This document shows positions 17,867 to 26,479 of a stretch of 64,000 bases of DNA, piece after piece. Below the pieces are notes generated by a model, which saw only the letters and a list, made by a program, of their open reading frames with translations, had not been told where the DNA came from and searched no databases. Origin of the DNA: Herbaspirillum sp. GW103 (GTDB taxonomy: Bacteria; Pseudomonadota; Gammaproteobacteria; Burkholderiales; Burkholderiaceae_D); the NCBI RefSeq assembly GCF_000261365.1, contig NZ_AJVC01000002.1, forward strand, positions 395,581 to 459,580, given 5' to 3'. A program made the position numbers and the translations under genes. Each line of letters begins with the position of its first letter. The stretch's first letter is position 1.

Positions 17867-19231
17867 TTGTGCCTGGTCAACCGCCACGACAAATTGACAG
17901 AAGAATTCGACCCCGCTCCCCTTGCGGACGAGCATGAATCCGGCTCCTTCGAGAGCTACTTCCGCGATCCTTCGCAAGCCGCCGAAGCGCCCCTGGCCTG
18001 GGGCCTGGGCCAGCGGCTGGACGTGCTGGACGCGCTGCGCGGCCTGGTCTCCGGCGGCCAGGCGGCGGCGCGCCTGCGCATCTGGATGTTCCTCGAACTG
18101 GCGGCGCAGCCGCAGGGCCGCCTGCAGCGCGAGGACCTGAACCAGCTCTTCTATGCCTTGAAGCCCGAGGCCATGGAAGCGGCCTTGAAGCGCCTGCGCG
18201 ACCTGGACCTCCTGGTCTGGGATGCCACCGGCCAGGATTACCAGCTCTCGCCCATCGCCCAGCAGGTGCAAGCCCTGCTGGCTCCGCTCACGCGCGCCGT
18301 CGGCGAGGATGACGAGATGGCCGCGCTGCTCTCTCAGGTCGCCGGTGCGCAGGCACTGGGCCTGTCCGACGCCAGCCAGATCCGTCACCTGCATGCCCAG
18401 CTGGCGCGCCTGCACGACCAGTTCGCCGATGCCATCGCCAGCGGTTCGGAAGCCCTGCTGCGCCAGGCTCAGCCGCGTTTCGAGCGGGCCTTGAAACTGG
18501 TCAACCGCGCCGGTGAAGCGCTGACTGCGCTCATCCGCAGCGAGCACGCCGACGCCCGTCTGGAGCGCGAAGCGCGTGCCCTCGGCAATGGCCAGGCACG
18601 CCTCTTGACCATGGCCAGCCAGTTCACCCGCGCCCTGCAACAGGCTGACCGCCAGCGCGTCACCCTGGGCAGCACCGGCGTGACCAGTTCGGATGTGCGG
18701 CGCTGGCTGCAGGCGCATGCGGACTTGTCCTCGCTGATGGGGGAAGCGCTCTCCATGGGCGTAAAACCGGTCTTCGTCAGTGGCCATGAATTGCTGGACG
18801 TGGCCGAAGGCGAGTTCGAGCGCGACCGCCCCGATGCCCAACGCTCGCAAGGTTTGCCGCCTCCGGCCCAGGCCGTGGAAGGCAAGATCGAGGCCCTGCG
18901 CATGCCCGCCGAGCTGGGCGAGCTGATTGAACAACTCACGCGCCTGGGCGTCCTGCCGGAAGGCGAGGAGGCCGCCGAGCTGCAACCGCAGCCGCTGAGC
19001 ACGGTGGTGCTGGGCGGCAGTTTCGGCAAGGCGGCCTATCGCCTGCAACTGCTGCCGCTCCTGGGCGACGCCCAGGCGCGCACCCTGCAAGGGCAGACCG
19101 GCGACCTGGCACGCCTGCCGTGGCAAGCCGGTTTCCTGCCGCGTGTCGATAAAGTCGATGACCCCGATGTCGCCGCCATGAGCGCCGGGGCCGTCCATCC
19201 AGATCCATCCCGGGAAAGACCGAATGAGTGA
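17867..19231 (+). CDS. jetA: Wadjet-type kleisin subunit JetA (MukF/MksF-like)
   Basis: A 454-residue mostly alpha-helical protein with an N-terminal winged-helix-like part (LRIWMFLELAAQPQGRLQRE then DLNQLFYALKPE) and long helical, coiled-coil-prone segments in the middle. This matches the architecture of MukF-like kleisins. Sequence alone would be weak, but the following genes encode a MukE-like protein, an SMC ATPase and a TOPRIM protein in the Wadjet order A-B-C-D. The start is uncertain: the TTG at 17867 has an AGGA 7 bases upstream, and a second TTG lies at 17894. The end overlaps jetB by eight bases. The protein would link the SMC heads and close the ring around DNA. Confidence 0.75.
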   Translation: MCLVNRHDKLTEEFDPAPLADEHESGSFESYFRDPSQAAEAPLAWGLGQRLDVLDALRGLVSGGQAAARLRIWMFLELAAQPQGRLQREDLNQLFYALKPEAMEAALKRLRDLDLLVWDATGQDYQLSPIAQQVQALLAPLTRAVGEDDEMAALLSQVAGAQALGLSDASQIRHLHAQLARLHDQFADAIASGSEALLRQAQPRFERALKLVNRAGEALTALIRSEHADARLEREARALGNGQARLLTMASQFTRALQQADRQRVTLGSTGVTSSDVRRWLQAHADLSSLMGEALSMGVKPVFVSGHELLDVAEGEFERDRPDAQRSQGLPPPAQAVEGKIEALRMPAELGELIEQLTRLGVLPEGEEAAELQPQPLSTVVLGGSFGKAAYRLQLLPLLGDAQARTLQGQTGDLARLPWQAGFLPRVDKVDDPDVAAMSAGAVHPDPSRERPNE

Positions 19232-19943
19232 GACCCTAGACGAGGCCGGCCTGTTGGCCGCCGAACTGCTGGCACGCCGCTGGCTGCCCCGCAAGCACCC
19301 GCGCGTGCGCCGCGCCCTGGTCGATGCCGACCTGTGGCAAGCCCTGCAGGACCGCCTGGCCCAGGTCGGCCTGCGCCTGGTGGACAACATCCACGCCGAC
19401 CACATCAGCGTGGTGCTGGTGCGTCCGGCCGAATCCGCCGTCTTCGGCGAAGCCGGCATGAATGCCAACAACAACCTCGACCTGCCGCGTGACGCCATCT
19501 CGCTCTTGGTAGTGCTGTGGGCACTGATCGTATTGCCCAAGCGCGAGCGCCAGTCGGCGCGCGCTGCCGGCGACGACGCCCAGCAGCAGGACGAGATGTT
19601 CCAGACCGAAAAGCCCATGCCCAGCGCCGCCGAGGTCAGCCCGGTGGTGTCCTATACGGCACTGCTGGCCGACTTCGGCAACCAGCTCGGCAAGAAGACG
19701 CGCATGGACACCAACCTGCGTCGCCTGGAAGCCCACGGCTTCATCGTGCGCCGTGGCGTGGACATCGCCGAAGGTCCCTTGCTGGACCTGCTGCTGGACT
19801 ACGATGCCCTGGCCCCACGCATTCTTGACGGTGCCTTAGGCGACGTGCTGGCCCGCGCCACCGTGCGCGACGAGAGTGGTGCCGCGCAGGCCGAGGCCGA
19901 CGCCGATGCTGCCGATGAATCATCCGAAGAGGGAGACGCCTGA
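19224..19943 (+). CDS. jetB: Wadjet-type MukE/MksE-like subunit JetB
   Basis: A 239-residue protein placed between the kleisin and the SMC gene. It contains winged-helix-like segments (LPRDAISLLVVLWALIVLP and YTALLADFGNQLGKKTRMDTN, then LEAHGFIVRRG). This fits the tandem winged-helix MukE/MksE fold that binds the kleisin. The C-terminal 30 residues are acidic and low complexity. It overlaps jetA by eight bases and its TGA shares a base with the jetC ATG, so the three core subunits are translationally coupled, consistent with a fixed complex. Confidence 0.75.
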   Translation: MSETLDEAGLLAAELLARRWLPRKHPRVRRALVDADLWQALQDRLAQVGLRLVDNIHADHISVVLVRPAESAVFGEAGMNANNNLDLPRDAISLLVVLWALIVLPKRERQSARAAGDDAQQQDEMFQTEKPMPSAAEVSPVVSYTALLADFGNQLGKKTRMDTNLRRLEAHGFIVRRGVDIAEGPLLDLLLDYDALAPRILDGALGDVLARATVRDESGAAQAEADADAADESSEEGDA

Positions 19944-22756
19944 TGTTCCACCTGCAATCGCTGGAACTGTTGCAGTGGGATTATTGCCAGCGCCTGACGC
20001 TGCCCCTGGACGGTTCCATCATCACCATCGCCGGGCCCAACGGGTCCGGCAAGACCACGCTGCTCGATGCCATGCGCACCCTGCTGGGCCTGGATTGCTC
20101 GGGCGGGCGCAGCTACAAGACCTATGCCCGCCACGCCAATGCCGATACCACCTGGCTGCGCGCGACGGTGGACAACCGCCCGCATGGCCGCCAGAGCTCG
20201 ACCCGCCCGTTCGCGCGCAACCTGCTCTATGCGGACCAGGTCACGCTGGCCTGCCGCATCGAACGCAACGGCGGCGACTGGCAGCGTCGCTACTGCATGA
20301 GCGATGGCGACGTCGCCATCGAAACCCTGGCGCAATTGCCCGAGAAGGATTGGCTGGGCCTGGACCACTGGCGCAAGCGTCTGGAAGGAGCCGGCCTGTC
20401 GCGCGCGATTGCCCGCGTGCTGGCGCTGGAGCAGGGCCAGACCGACCGCCTGTGCGAATTCTCTCCCAAGGAATTGCTGCGCCTGGTCTTTGAAGTCTTT
20501 GGTGACCAGGAAGTCCTGGACCGCTACGAAGAAGCCCGTCGCCATCAACGCGACCTGGCCGCCGAGGTCACGCTGGCCGAACAGGAACTGGCCTACAGCG
20601 AAGCGCAACTGGCACAGCTGGACAGCCGCGTGACCCTGTATCGCCAATACCAGGGCAAGCTGCGCGAGCGCGAGATGTTGTCCACCGAAGTCATTCCGGT
20701 ATTGCGCTGGCACGAGGAGCGGCAGGGCACGGCCACGCGCCTGCGCGAACTGCATCGCCAGCGCCTGCACCACCATCATCTGCGCCGCCAGCGCAGCAGT
20801 GACACCCTGCTGCTGTCCTCGCTGCTGACACAGCAACAGGCTGCGCGCGAGAAGGTCGCCACGCTGGAGCGCGACAAGGCCGATGCCCAGCAGGCCCAGC
20901 AAAAGGCGCGCGACGCCGAAAAACCCGTGGAAGAACTGGTCAAGCAGGCCGATGAACTGCTGGCCCTGTCTGCCGTGGAAGGTGATGCCACGCAACTGCT
21001 GGCGCGCGTGGATGAACTGGAACAGCAGAAGAACACGCTGCACGACCGCTGGCGCGATCTGGAGCAGCAGCGCAAGGACGCCAGCGGCGCGCTGGAGCGC
21101 CTGACCGGACAACGCCAGGCCCCGCGCCCGAACGACGTGCAGCAGTTCACGCGGGCCTTGCGTCAGGCCGGCATTGCGCATCACCTGCTGGCCGACGTGA
21201 TCGAGATTGCCGATGATCACTGGCGTGCCGCAGCCGAAGGCGTCTTGCGCGCCTCGTGCTGGGTAGTGGTGCTGGACGATCCCAAGGATGAAGCTGCCGC
21301 CATGGCCCTGGCCGAGCGCGAGCGCTATCGTCACTACGTCGTAGCCGACGCCGCCACGGCCAGCGCGCAGCCGCCGGCAGAGAGTCTCCTGGCGGTGCTG
21401 CGTTTCTCGGCCAAGGCACCGTCCTGGCTGCTGCGCCAGCTGGCGCAGATCCGCCGCGTGGCCGATACCGTGGAAGGTGCGCGCAGCGGCGGCGAATGGA
21501 TCACGCCGCAAGCCTACTGGCGCGATGGCCGCGGCGGGCGCAGCGTATGGCGCGATCCGGGCGACTACCAGTTCGGCGCGGCGGCACTGGCGGCGCGTCA
21601 GACCTCCATCCAGAAACGCCTGGCCACGCTGGACGAGCAATTGACGGACGTGGTCCTGAAGCAGAGCGACATCAAGCGCCAGCTCGACGCCGCCAAGAAA
21701 GCCACCGAGGGCCACCTCGCCGCAGAGGCGCTGGCGAAGCGAAGTGAAGAATTCGAACAGGCACGCCGCCAGTTGCCGGCCCTGCGTCAGGCGCGGGTGG
21801 CTGCCAGTGAACGTTGGGGTCAGCTGGATGCCCGGCACGCCGAGGCCATCGAACAGCGCACCATCCTCGATGGCAAGCTCGATGCCCTGCAACGCCGCCT
21901 GCGCGACAGCGAAGGGGATCTTGCCGGACAGGAGCGCGAATGGCGTGCACGTCACGATGAGCAGCGCGCCCGTGCGCTGGCCTCGCGCGCACAGAAGAGC
22001 CGCTTCCCGGCGCACTGGATTGTCGCGGCGACGGTGCAGGCTTTGTACGAGAAATACACCAACGCCAAGCAGGCCGAGTTGCGCATGGCTTCGGTGGAGA
22101 ATGAACTGGAGAGCGGCCAGTGGGAGAAGGACGGTACGGTTGAGGACAAGCACCTCATCATGCAGGGCACGGTGGGCAACCAGCGCAATGAACTGGATGC
22201 GCGCAAGATCAGCAATCACCAGGCCGAGGAAGCCGTGGGCAATGCCCGCGAACGCTACATCGACGTGCTGCGCGCCACCGTGCGTCGCTATCGCAAGAAC
22301 ATCGTCGACCTGGGCGCGCTGGCCGGGGTGGTGGTCAGCGCCGACCTGCCGCATCTGGACAATGACGACACCATCCTGCGCCAGGCCGAACTGAAGGTCA
22401 GTTTCAACTTCGACGGCAAGGGCGAGATCGGCCTGAACGACGGTGAAGCCTCGGGTGGCCAGCAGGTCATCAAGTCGCTGATCCTTCTGGTGGGCTTGTT
22501 GAAGGACGACGACATGCCGGGTGGTTTCGTCTTCATCGACGAACCCTTTGCCCACCTGGACGTGCGCAACATCCAGCTGGTCGGCAACTTCCTCAAATCG
22601 ACCCGAGCGCAATACGTGCTCACCACGCCGATCACGCACAACGTCGAAGTCTTCGAGCCGGCCGATATCACGCTGGTCACGTCGAAGAAACCGCGCGAGG
22701 CGCGCTGGGCGCCGCCCATTGGCGTGTTGCAGCGGCGCTTGCGGTTGGATGCGTAA
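19943..22756 (+). CDS. jetC: Wadjet-type SMC/MukB-like ATPase JetC
   Basis: A 937-residue SMC-like protein. The N-terminal head has Walker A GPNGSGKT at residues 31-38. Long coiled coils rich in Glu, Gln, Arg and Leu (about 200-380 and 530-780) flank a compact hinge-like region. The C-terminal head carries the signature ASGGQQ (about 836) and Walker B FVFIDEP (about 862). At 937 residues its arms are much shorter than those of MukB (about 1480), as in MksB/JetC proteins. In Wadjet systems this motor extrudes plasmid DNA loops by ATP hydrolysis. There are 11 bp to jetD. Confidence 0.9.
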   Translation: MFHLQSLELLQWDYCQRLTLPLDGSIITIAGPNGSGKTTLLDAMRTLLGLDCSGGRSYKTYARHANADTTWLRATVDNRPHGRQSSTRPFARNLLYADQVTLACRIERNGGDWQRRYCMSDGDVAIETLAQLPEKDWLGLDHWRKRLEGAGLSRAIARVLALEQGQTDRLCEFSPKELLRLVFEVFGDQEVLDRYEEARRHQRDLAAEVTLAEQELAYSEAQLAQLDSRVTLYRQYQGKLREREMLSTEVIPVLRWHEERQGTATRLRELHRQRLHHHHLRRQRSSDTLLLSSLLTQQQAAREKVATLERDKADAQQAQQKARDAEKPVEELVKQADELLALSAVEGDATQLLARVDELEQQKNTLHDRWRDLEQQRKDASGALERLTGQRQAPRPNDVQQFTRALRQAGIAHHLLADVIEIADDHWRAAAEGVLRASCWVVVLDDPKDEAAAMALAERERYRHYVVADAATASAQPPAESLLAVLRFSAKAPSWLLRQLAQIRRVADTVEGARSGGEWITPQAYWRDGRGGRSVWRDPGDYQFGAAALAARQTSIQKRLATLDEQLTDVVLKQSDIKRQLDAAKKATEGHLAAEALAKRSEEFEQARRQLPALRQARVAASERWGQLDARHAEAIEQRTILDGKLDALQRRLRDSEGDLAGQEREWRARHDEQRARALASRAQKSRFPAHWIVAATVQALYEKYTNAKQAELRMASVENELESGQWEKDGTVEDKHLIMQGTVGNQRNELDARKISNHQAEEAVGNARERYIDVLRATVRRYRKNIVDLGALAGVVVSADLPHLDNDDTILRQAELKVSFNFDGKGEIGLNDGEASGGQQVIKSLILLVGLLKDDDMPGGFVFIDEPFAHLDVRNIQLVGNFLKSTRAQYVLTTPITHNVEVFEPADITLVTSKKPREARWAPPIGVLQRRLRLDA

Positions 22757-22767
22757 GAGGGGGCAGC

Positions 22768-24027
22768 ATGAGTCATTTGGTCGCGAGGCCCATCGGTAAA
22801 AGACGTCGAGACGGTACAGAGTTTCAGGTGCGGGAGGCATCAGGAGCGGTTCCCTCGGTGCTGAGACATTTCGAGCCGAATCAAATGGCTGCACTGCGCC
22901 TGTGGGTGGACGAAGATGACTCCAAGCCGCACAAGCGAGAGAGCTTGCTGAAGATTGCCATGAAGAAGATCGACGGTTTTAGACTTGAAGACGGCGATCT
23001 GTTGGCCGAGCATCTTTTGCACGATGGCTGGGTGATCTGCACTGAGATCAGAAAACCAAAGTGTGACTGGCAATGGGTGAGTCTTGCCTGGCGCGACTTG
23101 ACCAAACTGCAGTCCTTGTTGGGGGTGAGTGGCACCCTCGGACGCCAGCAACAACGCCAGACGCATCTGTCTCAAGCCAAAGAGCAGCTCATCGCCCGTC
23201 TCGACAGTTTTGCGCAAGGCGATACCGATCCTTACCTTAACGATGAGTTGGCCCAGGCCATTGAAGAGCTGGAAAAAGCCAAGACGCTCACGCCCGATGC
23301 CTTGAAGCGACGCCTGGATCTGATGTTCCAGGTGGCGCACTGGCGCGATAGTGGTCAGCAGGGGATGCGTCAGGACTTTGCCTTGTCCGTGCGGGATGGG
23401 ACCAAGGCCATCGAGGCCAATGAATGGAAGTGGCTGGATACGGTCTTCGATCTTGAACGCCTGGGTATCAGCCGCTTTGCCCAGACCGCATGGCTGGCAG
23501 GGGAGGTGGAGCTGTGCTGGTCAAATCGCAAGATGGAATTGTCCGCCGTCCATTTTCTGGGCATTCCGCTCAAGGACATGCAGCACCTGGAGCGGCTGGA
23601 GGGGGTGCAGCAATGGTGGCTGATCGAGAACCGGACCAGTTTTGAACGCAATGCGCGCAAGCTTCCTCACGGTACGCTTCTGCTCTGGATGCCGGGACGC
23701 CCCTCGTTGGGATGGCAGGCGATGATGGTCCATTTGCTGACCAAGGCGCCATGCCCGGCCTGGATCAGCGCTGATGCCGATCCGGCTGGCGTGGATATCG
23801 CGTGTGCGGTCGGTCGTCTGTGGGAGCAAGCCGGCCTGACCTGGGAAGCGCATCAGATGAGCAGTGTCGAGTTGACACAGACCAAACAGAAGTGGGACTT
23901 GACGCCACGAGATCGCTTGCTGCTGCAAAACTTGCTGGCGCGTGAAGCACTGCCGGCCACACTGCGCACCTTGTGCGAAACCATGCAACGCGAAGACCGC
24001 AAGGCCGAGCAGGAAGCCTGGCTTTAA
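22768..24027 (+). CDS. jetD: Wadjet TOPRIM-type nuclease subunit JetD
   Basis: A 419-residue protein whose C-terminal half contains a TOPRIM-like core: a strand with the conserved glutamate (WWLIENRTSF, about residue 286), LLLWMPGRPS, then WISADADPAG (about 334-341) with the DxD metal pair. This is the pattern of JetD/MksG proteins, which cut circular DNA once the SMC ring has trapped it. The N-terminal half is helical with basic stretches. A ribosome site (AGAGGGGGC) precedes the ATG. Codon use is less GC-biased than in jetABC, hinting at a different origin or faster evolution. The next gene is convergent, so jetD ends the operon. Confidence 0.85.
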   Translation: MSHLVARPIGKRRRDGTEFQVREASGAVPSVLRHFEPNQMAALRLWVDEDDSKPHKRESLLKIAMKKIDGFRLEDGDLLAEHLLHDGWVICTEIRKPKCDWQWVSLAWRDLTKLQSLLGVSGTLGRQQQRQTHLSQAKEQLIARLDSFAQGDTDPYLNDELAQAIEELEKAKTLTPDALKRRLDLMFQVAHWRDSGQQGMRQDFALSVRDGTKAIEANEWKWLDTVFDLERLGISRFAQTAWLAGEVELCWSNRKMELSAVHFLGIPLKDMQHLERLEGVQQWWLIENRTSFERNARKLPHGTLLLWMPGRPSLGWQAMMVHLLTKAPCPAWISADADPAGVDIACAVGRLWEQAGLTWEAHQMSSVELTQTKQKWDLTPRDRLLLQNLLAREALPATLRTLCETMQREDRKAEQEAWL

Positions 24028-24035
24028 GTTTTTAT

Positions 24036-24054
24036 CGGGGGACTGGAGCCCCCG
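24036..24054. other. GC hairpin between convergent jetD and pcaD
   Basis: CGGGGG and CCCCCG form a 6-bp stem with a 7-nt loop in the 37-bp gap between two converging genes. On neither strand is the hairpin followed by a T-tract, so it may slow polymerase but is not a canonical intrinsic terminator. Confidence 0.4.
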
Positions 24055-24064
24055 CTTCACCTTC

Positions 24065-24850
24065 TCACATTCCTTCCGTCAGGAACTGCACCACCGCCTG
24101 CGTGAAGGCACGGGGCTGCTGCTGGTTGGAAATGTGGGCCGCATCGAATTCCACATACAGCGCTCCGGGGATGCTGGCGCGCATGAACTGTGCATCGGCC
24201 GGGGGCGTCGGCACGTCGCCACTGCCGGCGATGACCAGCGTGGGCGCACGGATGCCTGCAATCGCTTCCCTCAGATCATTGTCGCGCACCGCGGCACAGG
24301 CGCCTGCGTAGCCTTCGGCCGGGGTGGCCAGCAGCATGGCGGTCAGGTCCTGGACCTGCTGCGGATGCTGCTCTGCATACTCGGGCGTCAGCCAGCGCGA
24401 GACCACGGCGGCGGCGATGGCAGAGAGGCCATCACGCTGCACCGTCTCGATGCGACTGTTCCAGGCGTCCGCCGTGCCGATCCTGGCGCCCGTGTTGCAG
24501 AGGATCAGTTTGTTCACCCGCTCGGGATGATGCACCGCCAGCCACATGAAGGTGCTGCCGCCCATGGAGAGTCCGCAGAAGTGCGCTTGCGCAATCTCCA
24601 GCTGGTCCAGCAGGGCGATCACATCGCTGCCCAACTGGGCGATGGTGTAAGGGCCGGGCGTGACCTCGGACTGGCCGTGACCACGCGTGTCGTAGCGCAG
24701 CACGCGGAAGTGCTTGCTCAGTTCGGCAATCTGCGGATCCCACATCGCCAGCGAGGTGCCCAGCGAGTTGGACAGCACCAGCACCGGCAGGGCGGCGTCG
24801 CCGTCGAGCTGGTAATGCAGTTTGATTCCGTTCAGGGTTGCGAAGGGCAT
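24065..24850 (-). CDS. pcaD: 3-oxoadipate enol-lactonase (beta-ketoadipate enol-lactone hydrolase)
   Basis: An alpha/beta hydrolase of 261 residues that hydrolyses beta-ketoadipate enol-lactone to beta-ketoadipate, the last ring-cleavage-branch step before central metabolism. The nucleophile elbow is CGLSMGG, and the oxyanion region LSNSLGTSLAMWDPQ and YDTRGHGQSE are typical of PcaD/CatD. The start at 24850 is chosen because AAGGA stands 7 bases upstream and PcaD proteins begin MPFATLNG-like; an upstream in-frame start adds only eight non-conserved residues. It follows catC on the minus strand and is probably co-transcribed with it. Confidence 0.92.
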   Translation of the reverse strand: MPFATLNGIKLHYQLDGDAALPVLVLSNSLGTSLAMWDPQIAELSKHFRVLRYDTRGHGQSEVTPGPYTIAQLGSDVIALLDQLEIAQAHFCGLSMGGSTFMWLAVHHPERVNKLILCNTGARIGTADAWNSRIETVQRDGLSAIAAAVVSRWLTPEYAEQHPQQVQDLTAMLLATPAEGYAGACAAVRDNDLREAIAGIRAPTLVIAGSGDVPTPPADAQFMRASIPGALYVEFDAAHISNQQQPRAFTQAVVQFLTEGM

Positions 24851-24927
24851 GAGTAAATCCTTGGCCCGCGCCACCGGACGGTGGGTGCGGGCGTGTGTGA
24901 ATCAAAAAGCGTCAGATGCGCCGGGAA

Positions 24928-25215
24928 TCAGCCAATCTGCGCGATGGCCGAGGGATGCTGGGTCAGCGGTGTGACCGAAATGGTCATGAACGGGTAGAGC
25001 GGCAGGGCCGAGAGGATGTTGTGCAGCTCATCATTGCCGGACACATCGAAGATGCTCACGTTGGCATACTGACCGACCACGCGCCACAGGTCGCGCCACT
25101 TGCCTTCACGCTGCAGCTTCTGTGACATCTCCTTCTCATCCTTCTTCAACTGGTCGGCCACGGCCTTGTCGAGCGTGGCGGGAATGTTGACCTGCATTTG
25201 AACCATGAACAGCAT
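24928..25215 (-). CDS. catC: Muconolactone delta-isomerase
   Basis: A 95-residue protein with the full muconolactone isomerase pattern: MLFMVQMQVNIP at the start, a helical region with Lys and Glu, then WRVVGQYANVSIFDV and SALPLYPFM. CatC converts muconolactone to beta-ketoadipate enol-lactone, between CatB and PcaD. The length matches the family (about 96). GGAG lies about 8 bases before the ATG. A perfect dyad (25252-25270) lies upstream and probably controls catC-pcaD. Confidence 0.95.
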   Translation of the reverse strand: MLFMVQMQVNIPATLDKAVADQLKKDEKEMSQKLQREGKWRDLWRVVGQYANVSIFDVSGNDELHNILSALPLYPFMTISVTPLTQHPSAIAQIG

Positions 25216-25251
25216 GATGTTTGCTCCGTTGTCGTTATAGGGGATGTTGCG

Positions 25252-25270
25252 ATGTTCGATAGTCGAACAT
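25252..25270. promoter_or_regulatory. Perfect 8-3-8 dyad upstream of catC, IclR/PcaR-type operator candidate
   Basis: ATGTTCGA-TAG-TCGAACAT is fully symmetric and lies 36 bp upstream of the catC start. The core TTCGATAGTCGAA resembles the site recognised by PcaR/PcaU-type IclR regulators (GTTCGATAATCGCAC as remembered from Pseudomonas). No IclR gene is visible in the window, so the regulator would be encoded elsewhere. Confidence 0.55.
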
Positions 25271-25390
25271 AAATCCTTTATTCGCACAAACCAGTGTAGG
25301 CGTCCGTGCTTGGACCTGTCAACTTGGGCAGACGGTTTTCTCCGCGTCAACAGCGATCCGCCTGTCGCTGCGGCGCCGTCTCCATGCGGC

Positions 25391-26344
25391 TCAGTCGCGT
25401 CGTTCGGGAATCGGAAAGCCGGTGGCCGGGAAGGAGCTGGTCTCGATATCGAGCCAGGCCGGGCGCTCGGCATACATGTCGGCCACCAGTTGCTTGATGG
25501 CCTCGATGTACCAGGCATTGTCGTTGATGCGGTGGGTCAGGATGATGGGTGAGGTCGCGCGGGGATCGTCGATGAGCCGGTAATGCAGGTCATTGCGCAG
25601 CCGTGCCGAGGCCGGGATCAGGCACAGCCCCGATTCGGCCGCCACCAGGCCCAGCGCGGTCTGGATCTCGCGCACTTCATGCACTTCGGCCGGATGGATG
25701 TCCTGGTCGTTGAGCAGACTCAGGATGTGGTCGGCGAAACTGGGGCGCGGCTCCTTCGGATAGACGATCAGCTTCTGCCCGTGGACTTCCTTGAGGTTCA
25801 CGCGCTGCTGGCTGGCCGCCAGCGGGAAGGAGGGCGGGATCGCCAGCACCAGTTTTTCCTCGCGCAGGACGATGCGCGCCACCGTCGCGTCATTGCTGCG
25901 GATACGCCCGAAGCCGACGTCGATGCGGCCCGACTTGAGGGCCGCAAACTGCTGCATCGAGGTCAGTTCCAGCAACTGGATGTCCACCTCCGGGTAGTGC
26001 TGGCGCAGCTTGCGCACCAGCACCGGCAGTCCGCCATAGAGGGTCGAGGCGACGAAGCCGATGGACAGCGTCTGGCGCTGGTTCAGGCCGATCTGCTGGG
26101 TGGCGTTCTTGAGTTGTTCCAGGCGATTGAGGATCTGCAACGCCTGCTCATAGAACACCCGACCGGCTTCGGTCAGGCGCAGCGGACGGCTGTTGCGCAA
26201 GATCAGCTGCACCCCCAGTTCTTCCTCCAGCAGCTGGATCTGGCGCGACAGCGGCGGTTGCGCGATGTGCAGCTGTTCCGAGGCGCGCGTGAAGTTGCGC
26301 GTATTGGCCACGGCCACGAAGTATTTCAGTTGTCTGATGTCCAT
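25391..26344 (-). CDS. catR: LysR-type regulator of catechol/benzoate genes (CatR/CatM/BenM-like)
   Basis: A 317-residue LysR protein. The helix-turn-helix is MDIRQLKYFVAVANTRNFTR followed by ASEQLHIAQPPLSRQI. The sensor domain contains the LSIGFVAS and YGGLPVLVRKLR segments typical of the CatM/BenM/CatR group, which respond to cis,cis-muconate and/or benzoate. It is divergent from catB with an AT-rich intergenic region that includes an ATAT-N7-GTAT site. That arrangement (regulator divergent from catB) is the classical one. The gene could equally be named catM or benM; it probably activates both the cat and ben genes, since no second regulator is next to ben. Confidence 0.88.
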   Translation of the reverse strand: MDIRQLKYFVAVANTRNFTRASEQLHIAQPPLSRQIQLLEEELGVQLILRNSRPLRLTEAGRVFYEQALQILNRLEQLKNATQQIGLNQRQTLSIGFVASTLYGGLPVLVRKLRQHYPEVDIQLLELTSMQQFAALKSGRIDVGFGRIRSNDATVARIVLREEKLVLAIPPSFPLAASQQRVNLKEVHGQKLIVYPKEPRPSFADHILSLLNDQDIHPAEVHEVREIQTALGLVAAESGLCLIPASARLRNDLHYRLIDDPRATSPIILTHRINDNAWYIEAIKQLVADMYAERPAWLDIETSSFPATGFPIPERRD

Positions 26345-26415
26345 GGCGGAAAATCATATCTCACAGAAACTAATGATGTCTAATCCTTTGATTTTTATAG
26401 GAGGCATTGGAAACT

Positions 26416-26430
26416 ATATAAAAAAGGTAT
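26416..26430. promoter_or_regulatory. CatM/BenM-type LysR box between catR and catB
   Basis: ATAT-AAAAAAG-GTAT differs by one base from ATAC-N7-GTAT, the site known for BenM/CatM. It lies in the AT-rich divergent region and covers the ATG at 26429, the most upstream in-frame start candidate for catB, which argues that catB begins further downstream. Confidence 0.45.
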
Positions 26431-26479
26431 GAAACTAGACGAATTTAGTGTTGGCAATGGCAGGGCTTCCGGGTGTTCA

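Noticed and set aside
17867..22756. Housekeeping condensin MukBEF or MksBEF without defence role
   Set aside because: The fourth gene with TOPRIM motifs is specific to Wadjet/MksG-containing systems; the SMC is also too short for MukB.
24036..24054. Intrinsic terminator between jetD and pcaD
   Set aside because: The hairpin lacks a following T-tract on either strand, so it is listed only as a hairpin.
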